A program made the translations under genes and the position numbers. A stretch of DNA of 7,486 bases from Alphaproteobacteria bacterium UBA4588 (GTDB taxonomy: Bacteria; Pseudomonadota; Alphaproteobacteria; Puniceispirillales; Puniceispirillaceae), in NCBI GenBank assembly GCA_002387605.1, contig DGJU01000018.1, positions 1 to 7,486 of the forward strand, written 5' to 3'. The notes under the pieces are model-generated. The model was given only the letters and a program-made list of their open reading frames with translations, had not been told where the DNA came from and did no database searches. Every line of letters starts with the position of its first letter. The first letter of the stretch is position 1. Positions 1 to 6,590 of this stretch are shown piece after piece.

Positions 1-369
1 ATGCTTAAAGGCATTTTTATCATCTTCTTTTTTCAGCTTATTGGTGAAGTTATTCAGCAATATTTTGGGCTATTAATTCCAGGACCTGTGGTCGGTCTTA
101 TTCTGTTGCTGATAGCTCTTATCTGCACAAAAGGAATGAGCAGTCCTGTGATAGCGGTGTTAAGCACGTCTATCTCTCAGTCTGCTGACGGCATTCTGGG
201 GTATCTATCTTTGCTATTTATTCCGATTGGCGTTGGGGTAATCATGCATCTGCAATATCTGGAAAATAATATCCTCAGCGTTATGGCTGTTATTCTGATT
301 GGCACGGTTTTATCGCTTGGGCTGACGGCGGTTCTGTTTGAGCGTCTGACGAAACATAATGATGACTGA
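1..369 (+). CDS. CidA/LrgA family membrane protein
   Basis: A 122-residue, very hydrophobic protein that I place in the CidA/LrgA (holin-like) family. The family's short signature IPGPVVG is at residues 26-32, straight after the first membrane segment, and the conserved stretch LLFIPIGVGVI is at 71-81. About four membrane helices are visible, near 4-24, 28-44, 65-84 and 92-114, with a charged tail ending KHNDD. The length is normal for the family, so the ATG at the first base of the window is probably the true start, although its ribosome binding site lies outside. The gene overlaps the next one by 11 bases, the standard lrgA-lrgB arrangement. Family members were first described as holin-like regulators of murein hydrolase activity. 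LrgAB-type pairs have since been linked to pyruvate uptake in some Gram-positive bacteria, and the plant fusion PLGG1 carries glycolate/glycerate. The substrate here is not shown by the sequence. Confidence 0.9.
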   Translation: MLKGIFIIFFFQLIGEVIQQYFGLLIPGPVVGLILLLIALICTKGMSSPVIAVLSTSISQSADGILGYLSLLFIPIGVGVIMHLQYLENNILSVMAVILIGTVLSLGLTAVLFERLTKHNDD

Positions 370-1087
370 TCCCTCCCGCCTTTATGAAATCTGGGTCTAT
401 CTTCAGGCAGAGCCACTATTCTGGCTTACCCTGACAATCGGAGCCTATCTGTGCGCTGATTTTCTGTATCAGAAAACAAACCTATTCCCATTGCTAAACC
501 CTGTTGCGATGAGCATTTTGATTGTAAGCGGATGCTTGCTAATATTTGATATTGAGTATGAGCGTTATTTTAGCGGCGCCAAATTTATCCACTTTCTGCT
601 TGGCCCGGCGACTGTGGCGCTGGCTGTTCCGATTTATCAGAATTGGCGCATTATCCGGTCCGAAAGCATGGTTATCCTGACAGTGATTATTTTAGGCTCG
701 GTATTTGCTGTGCTTATCTCATACGGGCTTGGCCTTCTGTTCGGCCTTGATAGCGTGACGATTGCGTCTCTGATGCCGCGAAGTGTCACAGCCCCAATTG
801 CGATGGGTATTTCTGAGCTTATTGGCGGCATTCCGTCTCTAACTGCCATTATTACGATTATCACAGGAATTATAGGGGCCTCGCTTGGCACCTTTACGCT
901 AGATATATTGCGGGTCAAAAATATGGCGGCACGCGGCTTTGGTATCGGGCTAGCAAGTCATGGCATTGGCACTGCGCGCGCAATGAGCCGCAATCAGACA
1001 GCCGGCGTGTTCGCTGCTGTTGCTATGGGACTCAGCGGCATTGTTACCTCGTTAATCGTGCCGCTCGTCTTTCAGCTGTTATTTTAA
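359..1087 (+). CDS. LrgB/CidB family membrane protein
   Basis: A 242-residue polytopic inner-membrane protein and the partner of the preceding gene. LrgB-family landmarks appear in the expected order: LLNPVAMSIL at 45-54, the LLGPATVALAVPIY block at 80-93, PRSVTAPIAMGIS at 140-152, and GIGLASHGIGTARA at 195-208. Alternating hydrophobic segments fill the rest and give several membrane helices. The length is typical. The start lies inside the end of the lrgA-like gene. Two consecutive ATG codons (359 and 362) are possible and no strong Shine-Dalgarno sequence precedes them, so translational coupling to the upstream gene is likely. Together the pair should form a membrane complex. Known roles in relatives are control of autolysis and transport of pyruvate or glycolate, and I cannot choose between them. 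The gene ends 18 bases before the convergent oligopeptidase gene. Confidence 0.93.
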   Translation: MMTDPSRLYEIWVYLQAEPLFWLTLTIGAYLCADFLYQKTNLFPLLNPVAMSILIVSGCLLIFDIEYERYFSGAKFIHFLLGPATVALAVPIYQNWRIIRSESMVILTVIILGSVFAVLISYGLGLLFGLDSVTIASLMPRSVTAPIAMGISELIGGIPSLTAIITIITGIIGASLGTFTLDILRVKNMAARGFGIGLASHGIGTARAMSRNQTAGVFAAVAMGLSGIVTSLIVPLVFQLLF

Positions 1088-1105
1088 GCAAGCCCAGCCG
1101 GCCTA

Positions 1106-2872
1106 TTAGAGTTCTTCTAATTCGGTAATCATGTCCGCAATCATATCAAGGCCAAGATGCCAGAAGGAAGGTTTCGTCGCATCAAGACCAAAGGGTGCGA
1201 GCGCCTCATCATAACGCTGTGTGCCACCTGCCATGAGAAGCCCGCGATAATCATTTACAAACATCTGACGGTCATCTTCAGCGCGCGTCTGGTAGCTTTG
1301 CCAGAGAGCATTCACAAGGCAATCACCAAAAGCATAGGCATAGACGTAAAACGGTGTATGCACAAAATGCGGGATATACGCCCAGACAGGCCGATAATCA
1401 TCATCAAGCCGGATAGCTGGCCCGAGGGCGGCTGTTTGCGTCTCCATCCAGATGTCTGACATATCTTCACTCGATAGCTCGCCGCTCCTACGTGCTTCAT
1501 GAAACTTTGTTTCAAAGTTATGAAACGCAATTTGGCGGACCACCGTATTGAGCATATCTTCTACCTTGCCAGCGAGCAGAAAACGTCTGGCATCCGGCGA
1601 TGCGGCATCACGTACAAGCGCCTGAAACGCCAACATCTCAGCAAAGACAGAGGCTGTCTCAGCAAGGGTCAGCGGCGTATCTGCCATAAGATAGCCCTTT
1701 TCGGCCGCCAACACCTGATGGATACCATGTCCCATTTCATGCGCAAGCGTCATGACATCACGTGCCTTGCCATTAAAATTCATCAGGATAAAGGGATGGG
1801 CAGACGGCACTGTTGGATGACTGAAAGCGCCAGATGCTTTACCAGAACGCACGCCTGCATCAATCCAGCCTTCATCAAAAAACCGGCGGGCAATGGCTGC
1901 CATTTCTGGATCAAACCCAGCAAACGCATCCAGCACAATGGCTTTTGCATCATCCCAGCTATAGCGCCTATCATCATCACCCGGCAGCGGCGCGTTTCTA
2001 TCCCACCAATCAATGGTTTCAGTTCCCATCCAGCGCGCTTTTAGCTGATAGTAGCGATGGGCAATTTCACCTGTTCTGGCATTCACAGCCTCGCACAAGG
2101 CATCTACTGTACTATCATCAACATCATTCGCCACGTTTCGCGATGAGACAGGACGCTCAAACCCACGCCATCTGTCATCAACTTCTTTATCTTTGGCAAT
2201 CACATTCAGGATCAAAGAAAACAGGCGCTGGTTTTCTGCCATAACAGCGGAGAGCGACAATCCTGCTTCGCGTCTGATAGACGGGGTCGTGCTTGTCATA
2301 TGATTGAGAATTTCGGCTTCTGTTACCACGCCGCCCTGAAACGGAAATTGCAAGGCGGTTGATGTCTCATCAAATAAGCGAACCCATGCGCCGCGTCCAG
2401 TTGGCGCACGTTCCACCAGCATTTGTTCTAGCCGAGGTTCAAGCTGATAAGGCGCAGAGGCCCGCAACACACGCATCCATGGCTGGTAGTGATAAAAGTC
2501 AGGATCCGTCAATGCTACCTGATAATGCGCATCTGGCAGAGTGCCTAATTCTAGCTCAACAAACAGAAGCTTTGAGGATAGCGCAGAAATAGTTTCTCTC
2601 ATATCCTGCGCATACTGGCCTGTCTTTGGGTCGGACATATTAGCAGCAAATTTCAGATCTGCATGCGAGAGAATGCGCGAGAAAGTCTCGGCCAACGCCT
2701 GATAGCGCTCAATGACAAAGACTAGCTCAGATGGCGTTGCCTTATCAAGCTTACCTTCAAATGATGTCACTTCGGCAAGCGCTGCACGTACCTTATCAAG
2801 GTCGGCATAAGCGCCTTTTCCTTCATCATCATAAAGATGTGTTAAATCCCACTGTGGAAGTGTATCCAGCAT
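1106..2872 (-). CDS. pepF: M3 family oligoendopeptidase F
   Basis: A 588-residue cytoplasmic zinc metallopeptidase of the M3B (PepF) type that cleaves short to medium oligopeptides and takes part in peptide turnover. The zinc site is clear: HEMGH at 378-382, giving ligands His378 and His382 with catalytic Glu379, followed by LAETASVFAE at 403-412, where Glu405 is the likely third ligand. Near the C-terminus, HTPFYVYAYAFG at 505-516 matches the substrate-contacting tyrosine-rich stretch of the family. The N-terminal half is helical, without signal peptide or membrane segment. The length matches the roughly 600 residues of PepF proteins. The start is supported by AGAGGG six bases upstream. The gene lies downstream of the GMC oxidoreductase on the same strand across a 111-base gap, and converges on lrgB. 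A metabolic link to the oxidoreductase is not evident. No disruption or missing key residue is seen. Confidence 0.96.
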   Translation of the reverse strand: MLDTLPQWDLTHLYDDEGKGAYADLDKVRAALAEVTSFEGKLDKATPSELVFVIERYQALAETFSRILSHADLKFAANMSDPKTGQYAQDMRETISALSSKLLFVELELGTLPDAHYQVALTDPDFYHYQPWMRVLRASAPYQLEPRLEQMLVERAPTGRGAWVRLFDETSTALQFPFQGGVVTEAEILNHMTSTTPSIRREAGLSLSAVMAENQRLFSLILNVIAKDKEVDDRWRGFERPVSSRNVANDVDDSTVDALCEAVNARTGEIAHRYYQLKARWMGTETIDWWDRNAPLPGDDDRRYSWDDAKAIVLDAFAGFDPEMAAIARRFFDEGWIDAGVRSGKASGAFSHPTVPSAHPFILMNFNGKARDVMTLAHEMGHGIHQVLAAEKGYLMADTPLTLAETASVFAEMLAFQALVRDAASPDARRFLLAGKVEDMLNTVVRQIAFHNFETKFHEARRSGELSSEDMSDIWMETQTAALGPAIRLDDDYRPVWAYIPHFVHTPFYVYAYAFGDCLVNALWQSYQTRAEDDRQMFVNDYRGLLMAGGTQRYDEALAPFGLDATKPSFWHLGLDMIADMITELEEL

Positions 2873-2878
2873 TATCAG

Positions 2879-2884
2879 CCCTCT
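2879..2884 (-). promoter_or_regulatory. Ribosome binding site of pepF
   Basis: On the minus strand the sequence reads AGAGGG, then the six-base spacer CTGATA, then the ATG at 2872. This is a strong Shine-Dalgarno match at good spacing and fixes the start of the oligoendopeptidase. Confidence 0.75.
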
Positions 2885-2893
2885 TTTTGCTAC

Positions 2894-2907
2894 TGTGACA
2901 AATCACA
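2894..2907. promoter_or_regulatory. Perfect inverted repeat upstream of pepF, possible operator
   Basis: The sequence TGTGA-CAAA-TCACA is a perfect 5-bp inverted repeat with a four-base centre, about 20 bases upstream of the pepF start codon. The half-site is that of CRP-type regulators, but the CRP consensus has six bases between the halves, so this is not a canonical CRP site. It lies just downstream of a possible -10 hexamer (TATAAG on the minus strand, 2913-2918), where a repressor site or a small 5' leader hairpin would sit. Both roles are inferred from position alone. Confidence 0.3.
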
Positions 2908-2912
2908 ATTGT

Positions 2913-2918
2913 CTTATA
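2913..2918 (-). promoter_or_regulatory. Possible -10 box for pepF
   Basis: TATAAG on the minus strand matches four of six positions of the sigma-70 -10 consensus and lies about 40 bases before the pepF start codon. No recognisable -35 hexamer sits 16-18 bases upstream; the hexamer at 17 bases reads TCTCAT. pepF may instead be read through from the GMC gene, since no terminator is visible in the gap. This is a weak call. Confidence 0.2.
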
Positions 2919-2983
2919 GCAGGCAGGGTGGGGTAATGAGAAGGGGCTGTTGCACGAAGCGGATAGGTTCTTTTTACATGCCG

Positions 2984-4606
2984 TCAGATACGATATGCCG
3001 TCTTTATCATATCAGCGGCTTTTTCAGCAATCATGACCGTTGGCGCATGGGTATTACCAGACGTAATCTGCGGCATGACAGAGGCATCAACCACCCGCAA
3101 TCCGCGCATCCCATGTACCCGCAATTCTGCATCAACAACATCACCTGCCGCTTTATCCGGCCCCATTCGGCAGGTTGAAACAGGATGATAAACTGTATTT
3201 CCTGTTTCGCGCGCAAAGGCAAGCAAGCCTTCATCATCACCAATTTCAGGGCCTGGGCGCACTTCGCGCTTCACAAGGTCCCTCAGACAGTCTGCTGCCA
3301 TAATCCGGCGGGCGATTTTCATTCCCTCAACCAGAACAAATCTGTCATGTTCTGCTGTCAGATAGCGGGGCGCAATTTCTGGTGCAACCAGTGGATCAGC
3401 AGAGGTAATATGGACATGTCCGCGACTATGCGGGCGTGACTGGTTTGGCCCAATAGATAGCCCCGGAAACTTATCAAAGGTACGTTTTGCTGGATTGGCA
3501 AAGCTGGCATGAGCAACAAGGAACTGAATATCAGGTTCATCAATAACAGGGTCGCTTTTCACAAACCCCCCCAGAATACCCGCTGGCATAGACAAGCTGC
3601 CGCGCTGATGTAGCAGATAAGTAGCAAGCTCACCCAGAAGCTTTATGCCGCGGGTTTTTTCATTCAGCGAGATAGGCTGGCTTAGCTCCCATGTGAGGCG
3701 CGTAAGGTAATGGTCTGTTAGATTTTCGCCAACACCCTTGCTCTCGCACCTCACCTTAATCCCTAGTTCGGCTAGCCTGTCTGGCTGACCAATACCTGAT
3801 AATTCAAGTAATTGTGGTGACTGGATTGCCCCGGCACACATAATAACTTCATGAGACGCAAATAGGTCTTCAGTCCTGCCTCGCCGGCGCACCTTAACCC
3901 CTATCGCATGGCAGGCATCATCGCTGGCAAACAGGAGTGTTTGTGCCTGCGCACCCGTCATAATCGTCAGGTTCTTGCGGCTCTCAATGGGTTTTACAAA
4001 AGCGCGGTAGGCAGATTGGCGCCGACCATTTTTCTGATTCAGCTGATAATAGCCAAACCCAAATTGCCCTGCCCCGTTATAATCATCATTCCGCGGATAG
4101 CCGCATTCTTCGGCAGCATCCATAATCGCATCTAGCGCGGGGTAGCGCGTGCGCGGCTGATCAATATGCATCGGGCCACCCGTGCTATGATAGCCATCAT
4201 CGCCTGCTGTATCCTTCGGCTGGAAATCTTCGGATTTGTGAAAATAAGGCAGGATTTCATCAAAGCTCCAGCCCGGATTGCCGCGCTGGGCCCACCCATC
4301 ATAATCTGACGCCAACCCGCGCACATACAACATGCCATTAATCGAGGAGGTGCCGCCGAGCACTTTACCGCGCGGCATTTTCAGCTGTCTGCCGCCCAGA
4401 TAATCTTCATCCGCCGTGGTAAACATCCAGTTCAGAGAGGGGTTCACCATGGTTTTTACAAAACCAGCTGGAATATGAATAAACGGGTTAGTATCTGCCC
4501 CGCCCGCTTCAACAAGAAGGACGCTGACATCTGGGTTTTCACTCAACCGTGCGGCCAGAACACAGCCTGCCGATCCAGCCCCGATAATAATATAATCTAC
4601 CCGCAT
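2984..4606 (-). CDS. GMC family FAD-dependent alcohol dehydrogenase/oxidase
   Basis: A 540-residue flavoenzyme of the glucose-methanol-choline family, which oxidises alcohols to aldehydes or ketones using FAD. The N-terminal Rossmann motif is GAGSAG at 9-14 after a short beta strand, with Glu33 in LVEAGG as the likely FAD ribose ligand. GMC signature 1 is at 80-103 (GKVLGGTSSIN onward) and signature 2 is GAIQSPQLLELSGIG at 259-273. The C-terminal active site has His474 in YHPVSTCRMG and His520 in SGNTHAPT, followed by the usual FAD-contacting helix IAEKAADMI. Choline dehydrogenase BetA has Asn at the second position, so a choline substrate is doubtful and automatic labels of that kind should be treated with care. 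There is no signal peptide. I chose the ATG at 4606 over one at 4618 because GGGAG stands five bases before it and the Rossmann strand then begins at residue 4. No betaine-pathway gene is adjacent. The physiological substrate is unknown. Confidence 0.95.
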   Translation of the reverse strand: MRVDYIIIGAGSAGCVLAARLSENPDVSVLLVEAGGADTNPFIHIPAGFVKTMVNPSLNWMFTTADEDYLGGRQLKMPRGKVLGGTSSINGMLYVRGLASDYDGWAQRGNPGWSFDEILPYFHKSEDFQPKDTAGDDGYHSTGGPMHIDQPRTRYPALDAIMDAAEECGYPRNDDYNGAGQFGFGYYQLNQKNGRRQSAYRAFVKPIESRKNLTIMTGAQAQTLLFASDDACHAIGVKVRRRGRTEDLFASHEVIMCAGAIQSPQLLELSGIGQPDRLAELGIKVRCESKGVGENLTDHYLTRLTWELSQPISLNEKTRGIKLLGELATYLLHQRGSLSMPAGILGGFVKSDPVIDEPDIQFLVAHASFANPAKRTFDKFPGLSIGPNQSRPHSRGHVHITSADPLVAPEIAPRYLTAEHDRFVLVEGMKIARRIMAADCLRDLVKREVRPGPEIGDDEGLLAFARETGNTVYHPVSTCRMGPDKAAGDVVDAELRVHGMRGLRVVDASVMPQITSGNTHAPTVMIAEKAADMIKTAYRI

Positions 4607-4611
4607 TCCAT

Positions 4612-4616
4612 CTCCC
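4612..4616 (-). promoter_or_regulatory. Ribosome binding site deciding the GMC gene start
   Basis: GGGAG on the minus strand stands five bases before the ATG at 4606. The alternative in-frame ATG at 4618 would place this sequence inside the coding region and has no close Shine-Dalgarno of its own. This supports the shorter 540-residue protein. Confidence 0.55.
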
Positions 4617-4766
4617 ATTAATGGCAGTATCCTGTCTGATGGGAGGGATGAAGTAAATAAAAACTAATCTCTGTTTTTCTGACATGCTTTTATAAGCGAT
4701 TAACAGCGCTTCTGCGATACTGGACAAAGGCGTCTATCTCGCCTAGCGTTTGCGAAAAACACCGCC

Positions 4767-4796
4767 CTTTTTTACCTATGTCTTTTTTACCTGTGC
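4767..4796. repeat. 15-bp imperfect tandem repeat upstream of the MFS gene
   Basis: Two adjacent copies of a 15-base unit, CTTTTTTACCTATGT (4767-4781) and CTTTTTTACCTGTGC (4782-4796), differ at two positions. A more degenerate T-rich stretch (CTTTTCGCCCTTTGTG) follows. If the downstream ATG at 4837 is the MFS start, the repeat lies in the leader or promoter zone. If translation began at TTG 4750, it would encode a five-residue near-repeat (FFTYV/FFTCA). Confidence 0.7.
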
Positions 4797-4836
4797 CTTT
4801 TCGCCCTTTGTGAATTTTCGTTTTGGATGCTCGCCT

Positions 4837-6108
4837 ATGCCATTACCATCGCCTGCGGCGCGCTCTATCTCTCTCGGCATTCTGCTGTCCACTGAATGGC
4901 GGTTTTTACTTTATGGTATGTTGATGAGCTTCTGGTCGGGCTTTGGTCAGACCTTTTTTATCTCGCTCTTCAGTGCTGAAATACGGCAAGATCTATCTCT
5001 TAGCCATGGGGATTTTGGCAGTTATTATGCCATTGCCACAACCGCTAGCGCGATTACATTATTCTGGCTTGGCAAGCTTGCTGATACGATTTCTGTCCCG
5101 CGCCTTTCATTCATGACGCTTGGCGGCGTCTGTCTTGCTGCTATGCACTTCTCGACGGTAGGCTCAGTGCTAACGCTCACTATCGGGATTTATTTTCTGC
5201 GACTATCCGGGCAAGGCATGATGTATCATGTCTATTCAACTGCTGTAAGCCGGCGCTATATTGCAACGCGCGGCCGGGCGCTGGCTATCTCCGGATTTGG
5301 GATGAATATTGGAGAAGCCTTTTTCCCGATATTTGTGATCATTGCCCTGTCTGTTCTGGACTGGCGGATTATCTGGATGCTCGTTCCGCTATTTGCCTTT
5401 ATTACCTTTGCGCCATTTATACTGCGCTTGACGGCCCGGACAGCGCAACAAGACGGCCCGGGCAGGACAGCTCATAACACCGATGAGATAGTGCAGAATG
5501 ATATCTCCTACCGGCGGCGTGATGTCGCCGGCGACACCGCCTTCTGGTGTGTCATCATCTGGCTTATGATGGTCCCTGGCTTTACGATTACTGGCTTATT
5601 TTTTCACCAAATCCATATTGCCGAGCTAAAACAGATACCGCTGTTAATCTGGTCATCTAATTATATCTGGTATGCGCTTGCGGCTGTTGGTGGTGCGTTT
5701 CTGGCAGGCATTCTGATTGATAGATATACAGCCCACCGGATAGCTGCCATTACACAAATACCTATGCTGCTTGCCTTTATGTTTTTATGGCAGGGGGAGT
5801 CTGTGCTCGCGATTGCGATATTCTTTATTCTGTTCGGAATGGCTGGCGGGATGGTGCCAACAACAGTCTCTGCTTTACTGGCTGAACGCTATGGAACAGG
5901 CTGGCTTGGTGAAATCAAAGCCTTGGCGACACCATTGAATGTTTTTTCCAGCGCGCTGTCTCCTGCTCTGATGGGGATTATGATCGATAGGGGGGCCGGC
6001 CTCTCAGATCTGATGATGCTTATGATTGGCTGTTGTATTTTTAGTCTTGCGATGCCTCTTATCTGGTTTAATCTTTTTGGGCTGACCCATTTTAGAAAGC
6101 CGTCATAA
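4837..6108 (+). CDS. MFS transporter, 12 membrane helices
   Basis: A 423-residue inner-membrane protein of the major facilitator superfamily, which moves small solutes by uniport or ion-coupled transport. It has two blocks of about six hydrophobic helices separated by a charged loop at roughly 199-235. Loop 2-3 carries a motif A variant, GKLADTISVPRL at 79-90, and the second half has the equivalent GILIDRYTAHR at 291-301. SFWSGFGQTFFISLF at 31-45 lies in the first helix. The frame is open back to a TTG at 4750 (452 residues), but that codon has no Shine-Dalgarno. I prefer ATG 4837, which has a weak GGA nine bases upstream and puts a short tail before helix 1. The stop TAA shares its last base with the ATG of the next gene (TAATG), implying co-translation with the secreted protein. 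The substrate cannot be read from the sequence or context. Confidence 0.9.
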   Translation: MPLPSPAARSISLGILLSTEWRFLLYGMLMSFWSGFGQTFFISLFSAEIRQDLSLSHGDFGSYYAIATTASAITLFWLGKLADTISVPRLSFMTLGGVCLAAMHFSTVGSVLTLTIGIYFLRLSGQGMMYHVYSTAVSRRYIATRGRALAISGFGMNIGEAFFPIFVIIALSVLDWRIIWMLVPLFAFITFAPFILRLTARTAQQDGPGRTAHNTDEIVQNDISYRRRDVAGDTAFWCVIIWLMMVPGFTITGLFFHQIHIAELKQIPLLIWSSNYIWYALAAVGGAFLAGILIDRYTAHRIAAITQIPMLLAFMFLWQGESVLAIAIFFILFGMAGGMVPTTVSALLAERYGTGWLGEIKALATPLNVFSSALSPALMGIMIDRGAGLSDLMMLMIGCCIFSLAMPLIWFNLFGLTHFRKPS

Positions 6109-6590
6109 TGCAAAAACTAAGAGCCTTTTGTTATGTTTTCCTGTTGCTGGTTGGCTCAAGCATGGCACGTGCTGCCGACGACCTCTCAACAACATTAGAG
6201 GGTGTATGGTTTACCTGTGAATTCACCCAAAGCCAGACACCGCCTGATGATGATTGTCAGACTTTTGATGATGAAGGGTTTAGATTTTCCGACGGTACGG
6301 CAACTTACCTGCGAATGCTTGGCTCAGAAGAGTCTGATTGCAAAGGCGGCAAAAAAGGTCAGTGTTTTGCGCGCAACAGTCCTGAAATTTCAGCTAGCAC
6401 ACGCTCGCTTGGCAAGATATCCTATGGTCAGGACTGGATTGATATTCGGTATTTACTCTGCACCCAGCGTTTTCATACAAAGACATCTGAATATTTTACG
6501 ACGCTAATTCCCGATGAAACCCGTTGCCTATGGGCAGGTAAACGGCATTTCTATATCGCCCCTTTCACAGGAACCATTATTTATGAGTGA
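6108..6590 (+). CDS. Small secreted six-cysteine protein of unknown function
   Basis: A 160-residue protein that I do not recognise. It starts with a classic Sec signal peptide: positive n-region MQKLR, hydrophobic core to about residue 16, and an ARA site at 20-22, with cleavage predicted before ADD. The mature part of about 138 residues is periplasmic or exported and has six cysteines (37, 50, 78, 86, 118, 140), enough for three disulfides. It opens with LEGVWFTCEF, an arrangement seen in small beta-sheet or lipocalin-like secreted proteins, but this is only a resemblance. An acidic run PPDDDC at 45-50 and a lysine-rich CKGGKKGQC at 78-86 follow. No lipobox is present, so it is not a lipoprotein. 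Its ATG overlaps the MFS stop by one base, and its end overlaps the YgfZ-like gene by 8 bases. Such tight packing supports a real gene. Confidence 0.85.
   Translation: MQKLRAFCYVFLLLVGSSMARAADDLSTTLEGVWFTCEFTQSQTPPDDDCQTFDDEGFRFSDGTATYLRMLGSEESDCKGGKKGQCFARNSPEISASTRSLGKISYGQDWIDIRYLLCTQRFHTKTSEYFTTLIPDETRCLWAGKRHFYIAPFTGTIIYE
6569..6573 (+). promoter_or_regulatory. Ribosome binding site of the YgfZ-like gene, inside the upstream gene
   Basis: AGGAA stands nine bases before the ATG at 6583 and lies within the coding sequence of the secreted protein. It decides the start in favour of MSDKSD over an in-frame ATG at 6514, which would add 23 unrelated residues and enlarge the overlap to 77 bases. 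Confidence 0.6.

Larger units (their letters stand above)
4607..4836. other. Divergent intergenic region between the GMC and MFS genes
   Basis: About 230 bases separate the preferred start codons of the two diverging genes, so both promoters should lie here. An AT-rich patch with the palindrome TTATAA (4690-4695) could supply a -10 element in either direction, but I found no -35 partner at proper spacing for either gene. No regulator gene, RNA gene or strong hairpin is visible. The right part holds a short tandem repeat (separate entry). The reading frame of the MFS gene is open back to a TTG at 4750, which I do not accept as the start. Confidence 0.5.

Noticed and set aside
1105..1121. Inverted repeat ATTAGA-GTTCT-TCTAAT between the convergent lrgB and pepF ends, as a terminator
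   Set aside because: The stem is only six AT-rich pairs and no T tract follows on either strand. It also overlaps the last codons of pepF. A bidirectional terminator is expected here but this is not convincing.
1499..2044. Long open frame (181 codons) on the plus strand, antisense to pepF
   Set aside because: It lies wholly inside the well-supported pepF gene. Its translation is rich in His, Arg, Lys and Cys with no domain, which is typical of an antisense shadow frame.
2894..2907. Canonical CRP-binding site
   Set aside because: The half-sites TGTGA and TCACA fit, but the spacing is four bases, not six, so it is kept only as an unassigned inverted repeat.
2978..3002. Direct repeat ATGCCGTC (2978-2985 and 2995-3002) around the GMC stop codon
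   Set aside because: Eight bases with a 17-base period, partly coding, is within what chance gives in 7.5 kb. No duplication boundary or mobile element is visible.
2909..3178. Open frame on the plus strand spanning the pepF-GMC gap
   Set aside because: Most of it is antisense to the 3' end of the GMC gene, with Cys/Arg-rich composition, no recognised motif and no good ribosome binding site.
4691..4749. Promoter for the MFS gene, such as TATAAG at 4691 or TGGACA at 4721
   Set aside because: TATAAG has no -35 partner, and TGGACA is followed at 17 bases only by TAGCGT. Neither pairing is better than background.
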